Assembly: GCA_964017195.1 (NCBI GenBank)
Contig: OZ024897.1
Span: forward strand, 40,627,351 to 40,691,350
Source of the DNA: Siderastrea radians
Lineage: Eukaryota > Cnidaria > Anthozoa > Scleractinia > Rhizangiidae
Length of the DNA: 64,000 nt
Reading direction: 5' to 3'
Every line of letters begins with the position of its first letter. Position 1 is the first letter of the stretch. Below the pieces are notes generated by a model. The model saw nothing but the letters and a program-made list of their open reading frames with translations. It was not told the DNA's origin and did no database searches. Position numbers and translations under genes: made by a program. Of this stretch, positions 21,831 to 32,390 are shown piece by piece.

Positions 21831-22390
21831 CTACATAGAAACCACATGTCTGTGTCCAATATTTTTCCAAGTGGGATCACTCCGGGAATGGGGGCGTTAT
21901 GACGAGTAAATCACTGACACTTTAGAGTCATTAAACGTGATCTCGTTCTACAAGTAAACTTTGAACATCGTTTCGGAAATTAAGAATCAAAAAAGCAATA
22001 CAAGGAAAATGAAAATTTAATCATGATACTAGCACGAAATATTGCACTGTTTTGCGTTCACTGGGCATAACATGATACTGTGTTTTGTAATATGCATGCG
22101 TGACTCTTAATGATATTGTAAAGAGAAAACATGGAAAATTCTCTTCATTCTTAAGAATTCTTGCGCGGAACAACACTGCATAAACTTTGCCATCCAAAAA
22201 CAATAACTTATTGACTTTTTGACTCCACATCATTTTGGAACTTATACGCACCCATCTTTAAAAGATTTCCTGTCACTACAGTAAAACCAACGCTCTTTGG
22301 CCGTAACTGTGGATGACGTTGTTTTCAACTGTAAATTGCAGAGTGAACTTTAGTGACAAATTTTGCCCTGACTGATTTCGTTTAGCCGGC
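21831..22390. other. no feature seen
   Basis: No supported gene, RNA or clear repeat. Confidence 0.5.
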
Positions 22391-22394
22391 CAGT

Positions 22395-22478
22395 CATGTT
22401 TTTGTTTTGTTTTGTTTTGTTTGTTTGTTTTTTGTTTGTTTGTTGTTGTTGTTGTTTTTTTTTTTCAAAAAAAAGTTT
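22395..22478. repeat. T/G-rich low-complexity tract
   Basis: Runs of TTTTG, TTTG, GTT and poly-T, followed by A-rich bases. The open frame through it is compositional only. Confidence 0.9.
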
Positions 22479-22589
22479 TTAATGGTGTGTTTTGATATAC
22501 CATTTTATGCGTGTTTCCTTCTAAAACGATCTCGCATGACTTGTTGGCTTTTTGTGCAATACTGTTTGACAAAAATAGAGCCATGTAGT

Positions 22590-22800
22590 ACGAGCAACAT
22601 TTTCGTGCAACTTGTCACGCTACAATGTTACGTTGCAAGTTTTAGTATTTGTTGAGCCTTTGCGCACAATAAATTTTCAGGTTGCAGAAAGTACAAATCG
22701 CTTTGGCCATTACAAGATGAAAATTTGTTGCACAAAATAAAGAGGTGGTATAACACGCTACAAAAACTCTCAACTGCCAACGCAACGAAACTGTTGCAGG
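22590..22800. repeat. MITE-like fragment related to 47100-47290
   Basis: Both stretches share 'TTTTCGTGCAAC' near one end, 'TTGCAGAAAGT' or its complement, and repeated 'GTTGC' or 'GCAAC' words arranged as inverted repeats. No coding capacity. Confidence 0.5.
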
Positions 22801-23041
22801 TATCACTTAGCATGAAATCCAAAAGTGCGATCATTTAAATGAAAGCCTTTGGACAGTAGCTTTTCAAGGTGCCATCACCTGTCAATATTTTTCGAAATGG
22901 TTATTGAAAAGTTTTGCTTTTTTTTTAGGTCTGACATTATCTGCTTTGTTTACTTTCGGTGTCAGCTAGAAACCAAACTGTTATCTTTCTAATACTCAAG
23001 TGGGTATTCGTTCTAACTGATATTTTCATGTTTCCTAAAGC

Positions 23042-23048
23042 TATAAAA
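23042..23048 (+). promoter_or_regulatory. TATA box of galaxin-like gene 2
   Basis: TATAAAA beginning 51 bases before the ATG at 23093, matching the spacing in both paralogs. Confidence 0.7.
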
Positions 23049-23092
23049 AGGAGTGTTCTCTATGTAAGAAGGGTACGGATTGCGAAACAATC

Positions 23093-25702
23093 ATGGCGAA
23101 CGTTTTGCGAATACTTGTTCTCCTCCTCGCAGTTTCTGCTGTTTCTTCTGATAAAGTCATTCCCAGCAATCACGAAAAAGCGGCTAATCCAGAAGAACTA
23201 CTTAATGGTGATCCTACAACGGAAGAAAAAGATTTCAGAGAAAATGTTGACGTCCATGCTTTTCATGAAATGGATGCTGTAGGTAAGAAACTCAGTAAAA
23301 TCTGGTATTAAAAAACACCTTAAAATGTTTTCCATTATTCACTGTAGCGGGCTCTCATTGGTTTTGCCTTCAAATCTTTTTGTTGGGTTTTGCAGCCTTA
23401 TATATTCTTTCATTCCATGATTCCACACTGCGGTAAAGCCATTGAAAAGGGGCGCCTCGTGTTGAGGACACCGTTGAACTGACACTCCTTGTGTGTGGTT
23501 CTAATGCTAAATGCCAATTTCTTGAGTAGCCAGGGAATAAAACATGGGTGTTGAGTGATATTGTGTATTTGTCTTCAAATGTTCATTTTTGAATAATTTA
23601 CGAGTGAGCGCAAGGAGTGACGCCGCGATGCAAATGTGGTCTAAAAATCGCTTTAAATAGTTGAAGTGGATTAGGTATAATTGAATAATCTAAATTATAT
23701 GTGTATTTTTGCGTTGCAACGTGATAACTACTCCGAAAAAACATCTTGCTGACTTAAAATATAAGCATAAGCAATAGACAACAACAAAGAGGTAAACGTA
23801 ATATTTTAGTACTTACTTCAAGACCATAGTTAAACCTACAAAGGATTGCAATGCGCCGAAGTTACTGCTTCTACATCTTTTTTTCTGATAATTGTATAGT
23901 AATCGTTGAATAATAACGTTAAATACATTTCTCATTATATTAAGACTTTGGTAATGGTTAGGGTTAGGGTTGATCACATTTCCAATTCTATAGGGATCTA
24001 TAGGCATTCTTTAATTTAATCTATAGACTCCCTCATCACTTGTATTACCATAATCATCTTATATTTCTATTCAAATTGTAGTGTGTGATGGAAGCAACAA
24101 AGTTGAAAGTTAAAACGCGTAGAGATCTGCTCAAAATGCAAATATATACTATTCAAAAACACCACTTTCAAAAGAAAATAACATAAATAATGTATGGCCT
24201 ATTCGAGAGACTTATACCTTCTTAATGGTCTTTTGTCTAGAATCTAACCAAGGAAATGACAAGATCTCTCTTTATAAATATAACAGCGAAGATCCAGCAG
24301 TGTATCGTTGTGGTTTCTTTAGCTATAATCCGTCCTTCCATGGGTGCTGTGGCGATCGATACAAGTACTCCCTAACTACTCAAAAGTGCTGTTATCGGCG
24401 AGTCATTTCAAATAACACCAAATGTCTGCCCAGATATCGATGTGGTTTACTGAGCTACGATCCACTTACCCAGAAATGCTGCGCTGATAAATACAGGTAC
24501 TCCTTAACGGTACCCCAATATGCTGCTTTGGCCGAGTCATCTACAGGTTTCTGCGCTGCGTACCACCCATATGCGGCCTAGTGACCTACGATTCATCGAC
24601 TCAAGGATGCTGCAATGGTTACCAGTTGTACTCTTTAAGTACTCAGAAGTGCTGTTATGGACGTGCCATCTCCAGGAGCGCTTTGTGCATTCCAAACAAA
24701 TGTAGTGTAGTGAGTTACAATCCATCTATCCTGGGATGTTGCAACGACAGGATCAGATACTTCCTTAAGACGCAACAGTGCTGCTATAATCGTGTCATCC
24801 CCAAGAATTCCTCGTGCACACCCAAGAGGGATGCTGCGGTAGTAAACACAGGTATTTTGTTCTTTTTTACTATTACACGAAGCTGAACTTAACAGTTGAA
24901 GCTATTACAGCAAAACTAAACAATCAAGAACTATACAGCAAGTTTAACGTGATTTTCGGCTTACTTAGACTCATTGTCAACCCTGATATTAAACAAGAAG
25001 AAACAGGCTATCAAGAGCTTAGATATGCCACATACACAAGACCAAAGGAGAAAAACGTGCAAATACACAGTTTCAGAGAAAAAATGATAGGGAGGAGCCA
25101 AGATATCATAGCTAAAAGAGCTCAAAAGAAGAGAAAGGTAAAAATATATTTGTCATAACGGTGTAATTCCTGATAAATCCCAATGAAAAGGAAGAAACAT
25201 GCAAAGAAATTATAGACATTCTTGTAATAAGTAAGAAACAATAACTCGAAACAGAAAGCATAGTTTCTCTTTGATATTTTTTTCTTGAAAGGACGTTAAT
25301 CTCTAAAGATAAAATTGTTTTCTTTGCTTCTTGCTGCAAGACCAATCTTGCAGGTAAGATTATGAAGTTAATTGTGTTTACAGGTACTCCCTGCACACTC
25401 AGCAGTGCTGTTATGGGAGAGTCATGGCCAAAAGTTCTAAGTGCATTCTAAGCAAGTGCGGCGCCTGGAGCTACAACCCGTTGAGCCATGGATGCTGTGC
25501 TGGTAAATACAGATACAACCTAAGTACCCAAATGTGCTGCCACGGCCATGTCATCTACAAAGGTGCTCTGTGCCTGCCAAGATGTGGCTTTTTGAAATAC
25601 AACCCAGCATTCCAGGGATGTTGCGGTGGATGATACAGGTACTTCCTAAAGACCCGGAAATGCTGTGATGGCCGTGTTGCCTCCATTTCAAGAAAATGTT
25701 AA
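23093..25702 (+). pseudogene. second galaxin-like gene, apparently disabled
   Basis: Exon 1 (23093-23282) encodes a signal peptide (MANVLRILVLLLAVSAVSS) and an acidic stretch, ending in phase 1 before GTAAG. Exon 2 starts at 24241 after TTTTGTCTAG with E-S-N-Q-G-N-D, the same opening as the last exon of gene 1. The repeat domain has about seven units of roughly 44 residues with six Cys each (CG-x3-YNP-x4-CC-x7-8-YSL-x-TQ-x-CC-Y-x-RVI-x6-C). A GT-AG intron at 24852-25383 interrupts unit 5 in frame. Lesions are a frameshift near 24515-24522, an out-of-phase deletion near 24828-24832, and an in-frame TGA at 25631-25633. No acidic cassette exons were found in the 958-base first intron. An ATTAAA lies near 25754. 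Recent pseudogene or sequencing errors are both possible. Confidence 0.8.
24852..25383 (+). other. intron splitting a galaxin repeat of gene 2
   Basis: The boundaries read CACAG|GTATTTTG and TGTTTACAG|GTACTCC. Removing 532 bases joins ...SKH-R-YSL... in frame inside a repeat. Gene 1 has no intron in its repeat domain. The open frame in the first part of this stretch is therefore probably intronic. Confidence 0.65.
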
Positions 25703-26720
25703 TCCTCGTGCCTTACTGCATGTAGCTGTTTATGTAATATATGGAATGTATGTCATTAAAACCTTTTGATTTTTATAATAGTGGCCTATTTAGCAATAAC
25801 GTTAGTTACAAGTATAACGGAAAGTAATGCCAAACAGGCAAAGGCATAGTTACGTACATAAAATAAATAAGGCGCAGTAATATAAAAGCAGCTTTGTTTG
25901 TAATAATTAATGACAACTTTAAACTGAATGATTTCCATTGATGCATAAAACGGTATTAAATGAAATGCAGTCAATGTGAATTACTCGTGAAATAAAAGGA
26001 AAGATATTTTCAAACATGCTTTTTTAGTTTGTTGTTATTATACTTTGGTAACCGTGAGTGATTTCAAACCGTTTGTCAGGTTAATTAATACAAAGCATCG
26101 TAATTTCAGTATTTCAGTGATCATTTTGACGAAATTTTTAGACACTTTCCGTATATTGAAAAAAAATACCACAAATAATTAATGGTTTCCTGATCATGTT
26201 AGTTGGTTAGTACTAACCGAGTTCGAATCACTCGCAAAAGGCCACTTGTCCTTCACTGTTTAAGTAGAACAAAAACTCGGCTTTGATTGAGCAGTAAAGA
26301 GCTTGCGTAGACCAAGCCTGGCAAATTAGCTGCTCAGGTGTTACCAGTCTAACGATCCTCAGAGGGGGGAGATATTGGGTAGACGACGAGTTTACTTATA
26401 AAACAAAAAAATATTATGTCACGTTTTTTGTCTTACTCATCACTCTTTATTCGTTATCTGAACCCGTGCGGCACATGATAGACCGTGTATAATTTTAAAC
26501 AAATCTTTTATTGATAATTGAACAAAAAACATACATTTAAACAAAAAAACGCAGCGGAATGAGGTAAATAGCAAAAAGAGGCGAAAGGGTTGACGTGTTA
26601 ACACGAAGCACTCGCATAATATCAGTTTCAAGTTGAATAATTAATTTGAAAATCAATTCCTCGGTGACAATTAGTTTCTTTTCCATTGTTTTACAAGCCA
26701 AAAGGTCTTGGTAGCAGGAC
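25703..26720. other. no feature seen
   Basis: AT-rich downstream flank of gene 2 with no supported feature. Confidence 0.5.
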
Positions 26721-26766
26721 ACAAGTGATTAATTTAAGAACCAACATAACACTTTTAAATTCGAGA

Positions 26767-26805
26767 CAAGAAATGTTTCGGCATCCCTGATGCCATCCTC
26801 AGTTT
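26767..26805 (-). ncRNA. hammerhead-ribozyme-like core, decayed copy
   Basis: Minus strand: CTGAGGA, one extra base, stem II GGCATC-AGG-GATGCC, GAAA, then CATTTC. The position where the partner copy has GTC reads TTC, and stem I is weak (2 bp). Probably inactive. Confidence 0.5.
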
Positions 26806-27014
26806 AAAAGAGTTATAGAGCAATATGTAACCAGGGTCGAAAGCGAGGTTTGTTTTGCTGGTTGGTTCCTGACAAGATCTCAACTATTTATTTCAAGTTA
26901 TCTTATAGAGACCATTATTCTAGCGTCACTCAAAAACGCATTCGCCACCTTATAAAACGCTACTGGAATAACCTTGATGTCTAGTTAATATTCTCTTCTT
27001 TTAAAGTCGGGAGC

Positions 27015-27250
27015 TTGTTTAGCGCGAAAGACCCTATCCCTAGTAGTCTCGGTTTATGTGTGGTTTACAAATTTTCATGTGCAGGCTTTAACGCTTGTTA
27101 CGTTGGTGAAGCCACCCGTCACTTTGTAACACGCGTACGTGAACATTTAGCTACGGATAGGGCCTCTCACGTATACAAACACTCAGAACAATCGGAAAGT
27201 TGCCGCAATTTGTGTTCGGCCAATTGTTTCAGTATTATAGACCATGCCAC
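27015..27250 (+). pseudogene. GIY-YIG endonuclease domain of Penelope-like element 1
   Basis: The frame reads VVYKFSCAGFNACYVG (the GIY...YIG pair as VVY...YVG), then TRHF-x-TRVREHL with the conserved Arg and His. The domain runs out after SIIDHA. Only the end of the polyprotein is preserved, with no upstream RT. Confidence 0.8.
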
Positions 27251-27320
27251 TATGCTTATATTTTCATTAACAATTCTAATTATTGTAACATATACATAGC
27301 GTTGTTTCAGCATTATCATT

Positions 27321-27359
27321 CAACTGAGGATGGCATCAGGGATGCCGAAACATGTCTTG
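27321..27359 (+). ncRNA. hammerhead-ribozyme-like core of Penelope-like element 1
   Basis: CTGAGGA (fits CUGANGA) at 27324-27330, one extra base, perfect 6-bp stem II GGCATC/GATGCC with loop AGG, GAAA at 27347-27350, then a very short stem III ending in GTC (27354-27356), the expected cleavage triplet. Stem I is only CAA/TTG. The extra base before stem II departs from the textbook core. Confidence 0.6.
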
Positions 27360-27630
27360 TTTCAATTTAAAAGTGTTGCGTTGTTCCTTAAGTTAATCAC
27401 TTGTTTAATCACTTGTTTTGCAGACCAAATCTGTTGATTAGAGAATTAAGCGATGAGTGTTGGCAAATTAAGTAGAATCTGTAACGGAGCAAGCTCGACA
27501 TTTGTCTTCTGAATGTCACATAAGACCATTGCAGGGTTGGCATACAAGGAAACATATTGCACGTTGTCCAGTATTCCAACATGATTCAATTCATTCGTTT
27601 GTCTCACGATGGAATCGCTTTGACTTGTTG

Positions 27631-27675
27631 ATCGCGACGTTTCGACTGCAATACTGCTAGTCTTCATCAGGCGAT
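27631..27675 (-). ncRNA. hammerhead-ribozyme-like core, Penelope-like element 2, sense arm
   Basis: Minus strand: stem I ATCGC/GCGAT (5 bp), CTGATGA, one extra A, stem II GACT...AGTC with an inner GCA/TGC extension, GAAA, minimal stem III and GTC at the cleavage position. All core elements are present in order within 45 bases. Confidence 0.7.
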
Positions 27676-27687
27676 GAGGTCAATTGT

Positions 27688-28059
27688 TTACGTGTCGCTA
27701 TTTGCAGCATGATGGTTCGCTGCTATTGGTGCATTTCGATCCTTATTATTATTCCGACTATTAGATGTTGTTCCCTCACAGTTCCGCTTTCTGGTTGGCC
27801 GGCTGTTGTGCTTTCTGATCGTAGGTATCCAAGCTTCTGGAATTTCGATTCCACTATCTCTATTGATGTTATTAGGATGAAGTCTTATATGGATAGCCTC
27901 TTTGACCCTACGTGTGTACCAGTGAGGGTCACGATCAATAAACTTAACTTCTTTCCAAATAGGAAGATGCCCCGTTTCGTTAGCATGTTCCGAAACTGCG
28001 AAGGTTTGTGTACGAGCAAGCCGTATATCTCTGTCGTGTTCTTTTATCCTGTCTTGCAT
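27688..28059 (-). pseudogene. GIY-YIG C-terminal region of Penelope-like element 2
   Basis: The minus-strand frame has RIKEHDRDIR, then SEHANETGH, then RRVKEAIHIRLH and NRDSG, a pattern typical of the later half of Penelope GIY-YIG domains. A basic, Asn-rich tail follows and runs into the arm. The GIY and YIG strands themselves are absent. Confidence 0.75.
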
Positions 28060-28105
28060 CGCGAACCATCATGCTACAAATAGCGACACGTTAACAATTG
28101 ACCTC

Positions 28106-28150
28106 ATCGCCTGATGAAGACTAGCAGTGTTGCAGTCGAAACGTCGCGAT
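28106..28150 (+). ncRNA. hammerhead-ribozyme-like core, Penelope-like element 2, antisense arm
   Basis: Same 45-base fold on the plus strand: ATCGC at 28106-28110, CTGATGA at 28111-28117, GAAA at 28138-28141, GTC at 28143-28145, GCGAT at 28146-28150. It differs from the sense-arm copy by one loop base (GTGT instead of GTAT). Confidence 0.7.
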
Positions 28151-28239
28151 CAACAACTCAAAGCGATTCCATCGTGAGACAAACGAATAAACGTTCATCT
28201 TACCTATCTTACACCACGATGAACAATAAACACATCTTT

Positions 28240-28600
28240 AATGACATGATTCAATTCATTTAAACTTATTTATAGAATTGTTGTTACCAAAAAAGAACTG
28301 TTTAAATACGGTATCAACGCTGACCATGAATGCTGCTTCTGTGGAGGTAAAGACTCTATAGACCACACGTTTATTGATTGTTTTTTCACTAAGAGATTTA
28401 TACAAAAAGTAATCCACTGGTTCAATAAAACAAACAAGTCTCTGATCTCACCAACTATCGAGGAAACTATTCGGCATCAGGTCAGCGGCAAGGTACCATC
28501 TTAGTCATGCGCTATTACATTTGTACTAGTAAACTAAATAACAAGGTTATTACCCTCCCTGAGTTTGTAGATGAAGTACAATAAAGACATGCCTTTGAAA
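28240..28600 (+). pseudogene. C-terminal fragment of a LINE polyprotein
   Basis: One frame reads a zinc-binding pattern C-x2-C-x7-H-x4-C (CCFCGGKDSIDHTFIDC) followed by an aromatic region, as in the tail after LINE reverse transcriptases. Stops follow near 28502. No RT domain is present upstream. Confidence 0.55.
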
Positions 28601-28844
28601 ATATTTGTAATAATTAGTTAAAAAATACTTCTCTTCTGGTAAGGTATGTAACTATCACATCTTGTATCCTGTTACTATTTAGTGCCAATATTGTTATAAA
28701 CCCAAACACTGTTAACCCCTGGAAACAAAAGGGGAAAACTTCTACTGCTGTTACTAAGTAAATAAGATTATAAGCAACTATTATTGTTCTAACCACTTTT
28801 AAGCAGTGAGTTGTAAGTAAGTTGAGTACTTTATGTATTAAGAG

Positions 28845-29060
28845 TGAATGTCAGTAAAAATCAAAGAAAAACCGTAAAATCGCGTCCACGGTCAAAAATA
28901 TCGATTTCGCTCATTTTTTGTCTACAGCAAATTTAAGGTACTAAACAAAGTGAAATGGGGTTAGTTTTTTGAAATATCCATTTTGAACAATATCAACGGT
29001 TAAAAACCATCTGATCGAATTTGGCGGTGCGCGAGCGCGAAATTTTGCACTTTTTTCTAG
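28845..29060. repeat. dispersed repeat, inverted partner at 44310-44580
   Basis: 'GTGAATGTCAGTAAAAATCA', 'TTTGTCTACAGCAA', 'GTGAAATGGGGTTA' and 'AACGGTTAAAAAC' recur in the same order on the opposite strand at 44310-44580. Confidence 0.75.
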
Positions 29061-29118
29061 ATTCCCGTTCGAAATAAAATACAACAGCCAGACTTCTACA
29101 GCTACAAATGTACACAGT

Positions 29119-29275
29119 AAGCAATTATTGGACGAGGTTGAGCAAAATATCGTGATTTGTCAGTGGCGAGCAGATCAATTATTTGCCGATGCCGAAGGCA
29201 GAGGCAAATAATTGATCTGCGAGACACTGACAAATCACGATATTTTGCGAAATCGAGTTCAATAATTGTTTTATC
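29119..29275. repeat. palindromic MITE, copy 1
   Basis: Arms of about 65 bases meet around GCCGAAGGC. Landmarks are 'AAAATATCGTGATTTGTCAG' and its complement. Nearly identical to 32078-32235. The frames read on both strands are palindrome artefacts. Confidence 0.9.
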
Positions 29276-29397
29276 ATTCAACAAGACAATGTGTTTTTGC
29301 GCTTGTTTCACAATTATTTATTCCTGCACCAAGTGCGCGCTTTCATTTCGTTCAAAACTTTAATATTCTGCAAAAAAAAAAACAATACAAAATTAGT

Positions 29398-29525
29398 AAA
29401 TTCCGCTTTCGCCAATAATTAATTGCTTTAAAACAGGAGCCATAATCGAGGACGGAGACCGTAAGCGTGGGGTCCACGCGGCCCCATCGAAAAAGACAAA
29501 TGTGCTATTTTTAGAAAAAATTGCG
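29398..29525. repeat. inverted partner of 31660-31775
   Basis: 'CAGGAGCCATAATCG' and 'GACAAATGTGCTATTTTTAG' appear here and as complements at 31660-31775, so a ~2.2-kb interval is flanked by inverted repeats of about 110-130 bases. The two stretches probably belong to one element or to two opposite insertions. Confidence 0.75.
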
Positions 29526-31286
29526 CCACCCTCAACGTCATAAACGCGCGTGGCTACACGCAAATTTGCGTGCAACGAGGGCGTGCTGGATATGACCAAG
29601 ATGGTTATAATTATTTGATATCCGGTATGCCCGAGTACACAATTGTTTTTATTATTAAAAACGCAATCACTAATTGCTATAAAATCAAGAAAGAGAAAAA
29701 AAGAGAGAGAAACTCTGAGATAAAAGGGAACAAGAACCGATCGCGATCACATGACTGACCGAAAAAGGCGCCAAAACCTTGCGAAGTGTTGCAGCGTTTC
29801 TTTGCGGAGCTGAATGAATCAATGAAACTGCTCCGAAGTGAACGTCCAAGCACAAGGTCTGGGAAAAATCTCCCAATTATGGGCTCTGAAATGTGGTACG
29901 TGTTTGATTTTTCCTGAAAATTATTGTAATCGTCGTTCAAAGCGGATTGAAGCTGTACGATCTCACCGTTATGGCTGCGGGAGTTCAGATGAGCGAGTTT
30001 GAAATCGCTCCGTTCGCACAACGCTGACAACGGAGCCATCATGTGTTTGTTTGAACGAACTGAAGACAGGATTAATAATTAAACTTGAACGATAATTACT
30101 ATGCAGCTCACGGAAACAAGACTACGGAGGTGAGGAACATTAGAATTCACCATCTTACTTTTTAAACGCAAACCACAAAACGCAGTTTTTCTTAGTTTAG
30201 AGCCCGCCGACGGAATGGTAAAAATAACACTCAAACAACTGTGAAAGCGATTCAACGTATTTTACATGGCATCCGACTTGTGTCTAAACGTCTGGAGCTG
30301 CTCAAGGGAACACAGATAGAGCCACAACGAGTAAAGGTAAACGAGTGTCAATTTTGTGTGGTATAGCCAAAAAATGTCGCCTTTTCTGGTGCTGGATTTG
30401 TCTAATGCTTGTCGTTCAGACTGTTGCATGATTTTTGTACTGACTCGCCATAAAAAGTGTGACAATTTTTATTAAATGCTTCTTTCCAGTTTTACTGTGC
30501 TTTATTTTGTCTTGTCTCGATATTTCGGAGTCAAAGCCTTCCGTATGAAACCTGCTGTTTGTGAAATTTTAAGAACAAGTGATTGACTGGACGATGAAAG
30601 AAATGGTAAACAAAGCGCTAAATGCTTAAAATTCTATTTCTACAGTTTCTTTTCGTCCTAAGAAATCAAGCACTCTGAAACAACTTAGATCTGTGTCTCA
30701 GTGACGTTCAGTCGTAATTTCCTCTTAATTTTGCTTCGATACAAAGTGATTTTTCTCGCCGGGTTGCTGGCAGAGAAAAATAATTTTAAAAGCTCACTCT
30801 GTCGTTGAAACCCTTGCCACATCCACTGCGCTATGTATCCCTTCTAGGTTCGTAAATTGCCCAGAAAGTAATATTAAGTACTAGGGCAGCACGGAGTTTC
30901 ACTTCATCTTTCTCCTTCTCATCGACGGAAGTAGTTTTTTTTCTCTTGGTGTTTTTTCAGTTCTCTATTTTGTCGACGATTGATAACGCACCACGAGAGC
31001 ATTTGATTGAAAACAAGGCACGCTTTTCACTATTCTTGGTCTTCATTACAAACATTTCGGCCATTTCGGTAAAGGCGGGCATTATTTCAGAAAACATACG
31101 CTGAGAAATCTCAACAGACATTTTCTTTGCTGACTCGGTATTTGAATATATGTTACTATTCTTCTTGCAGTGAAAAAAGTGACAACGATTTATCAGTGCG
31201 TTACTTTTCTTCAGTACGTGCTTGGAAAATCATTTTACAGTCTTTGCGGCTGCCCTTCAATCTCTGTACGTCCTCAGAGGAAATAT
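29526..31286. other. no recognisable gene
   Basis: Interior between inverted repeats. Short frames, for example on the minus strand at 29677-30042, have no domain I recognise. May be decayed transposon interior. Confidence 0.4.
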
Positions 31287-31547
31287 TTAGTAGAGATGTA
31301 TTTTCCCTTTTTCTGCCTGATTCGCCTTCAACTGATTTTTTCGTAGTTCGACGCCATTTTTGCCCGTAAAACGTTTCTTCCGTCTAACGGGGAAATCCTC
31401 GTCCGACATGTCCGACACATCTTCGCCACAGGATTTTTCTAAAATATTCTCACTGCCATCATCGGAATCACTTGTATAATCCTCATATCCAGAGTCACTA
31501 TCCAGAAAGTTCTCCCCAAGGGCTTGCCTCAAATTAGGAAGTGACAC
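31287..31547 (-). CDS. unrecognised acidic open frame (possible transposase N-terminus)
   Basis: 86 codons, with an Asp/Ser/Glu-rich stretch (DSDSGYEDYTSDSDDG) followed by a basic region (RRKKR). Acid-then-basic leaders of this sort occur at the start of some DNA transposases, and the position inside an inverted-repeat block fits that. No catalytic domain follows. Confidence 0.25.
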   Translation of the reverse strand: MSLPNLRQALGENFLDSDSGYEDYTSDSDDGSENILEKSCGEDVSDMSDEDFPVRRKKRFTGKNGVELRKNQLKANQAEKGKIHLY

Positions 31548-31659
31548 TGATGACAGAAATTGAATTTATTCATCTCCAACAAAGGTAATTTCCGACGCCA
31601 TTTTGTTTGTTTTTCTCTGCGCGGAGTCCTCGCAACACACACGCGCGTGTGTCACGCGC

Positions 31660-31775
31660 GATGGCGCAATTTTTTCTAAAAATAGCACATTTGTCTTTTT
31701 CGATGGGGCCAACGCCAATACTGAAAATGGCAGTTAGTTACGGTCTCCATCCCCGATTATGGCTCCTGTTTAAAA
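31660..31775. repeat. inverted partner of 29398-29525
   Basis: See 29398-29525. It runs straight into the 305-bp direct repeat starting near 31768. Confidence 0.75.
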
Positions 31776-32072
31776 CGAATACATCAACTGATTTGCCAAA
31801 AAGTTCAACGTTCAAAAGGAAGATTCAGACCTTTTTCTTCAAAATTTTTGGTCAAAAATCGCAGAAGTTCCGCACTTTAATGGCTTACTTGCCGGCGTTT
31901 GAGTTTGAGCTCTGAACAGGTGACTCAACTGCGCACGAACAGAATTATTCGCAGCAAAACAACTTCGCACCGTAATGCGCATGAGCAGACAATTATTCGT
32001 AGGCAGTTATTTGCAGTGACGTAATGGTCTCTCGGCCAATTAAAACTCCGGATAAAATAACGTGAATGATAA
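31768..32072. repeat. 305-bp direct repeat, left copy
   Basis: Matches 32391-32695 in the same orientation with few differences, from 'TAAAACGAATACATCAACTG' to 'AAAATAACGTGAATGATA'. Confidence 0.9.
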
Positions 32073-32077
32073 TAAAC

Positions 32078-32235
32078 AATTATTGGACAAGATTGAGCAA
32101 AATATCGTGATTTGTCAGTGGCGAGCAGATCAATTATCTGCCGATGCCGAAGGCAGAGGCAAATAATTGATCTGCGAGACACTGACAAATCACGATATTT
32201 TGCTAAATCGAGTTCAATAATTGTTTTATCAATCA
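32078..32235. repeat. palindromic MITE, copy 2
   Basis: Second copy of 29119-29275, lying between the two 305-bp direct repeats. Confidence 0.9.
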
Positions 32236-32390
32236 ACAAGACGATGTGTTTATGCATTTAACCAACACGCTTGTTTCACAATTATTTATTCCTACACCAA
32301 GTGCGCGCTTTCATTTCGTTCAAAACTATAATATTGTGCAAAAAAAAATACAAAATTAGTAACTTCAGCTTTCGCCAATAATTAATTGCT

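Larger units (their letters stand above)
26721..27404 (+). mobile_element. Penelope-like element fragment 1 with inverted arms
   Basis: Arms of about 85 bases (26721-26805 and 27320-27404) are inverted relative to each other and enclose a plus-strand GIY-YIG endonuclease remnant. The arms include a hammerhead-ribozyme-like core. Penelope-like elements characteristically combine a GIY-YIG domain with terminal repeats that carry hammerheads. The reverse transcriptase is missing, so this is a 3'-end or internally deleted copy. Confidence 0.75.
27593..28188 (-). mobile_element. Penelope-like element fragment 2 with 128-bp inverted arms
   Basis: Arms at 27593-27720 and 28061-28188 are near-perfect inverted repeats. 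They enclose a minus-strand GIY-YIG remnant. As in element 1, the arm downstream of the coding piece carries the hammerhead-like core in coding sense and the upstream arm carries it in antisense. The arm sequences of the two elements are unrelated outside the core. Confidence 0.75.

Noticed and set aside
22407..22655. Hydrophobic Phe-rich small protein
   Set aside because: Translation of a T-rich low-complexity tract.
23948..23965. Telomere-like GGTTAGGGTTAGGG
   Set aside because: Only two to three units; no array or subtelomeric context.
24814..25158. 114-codon frame inside gene 2
   Set aside because: Its first part is galaxin repeat in a shifted frame; the rest lies in the inferred intron and has no domain.
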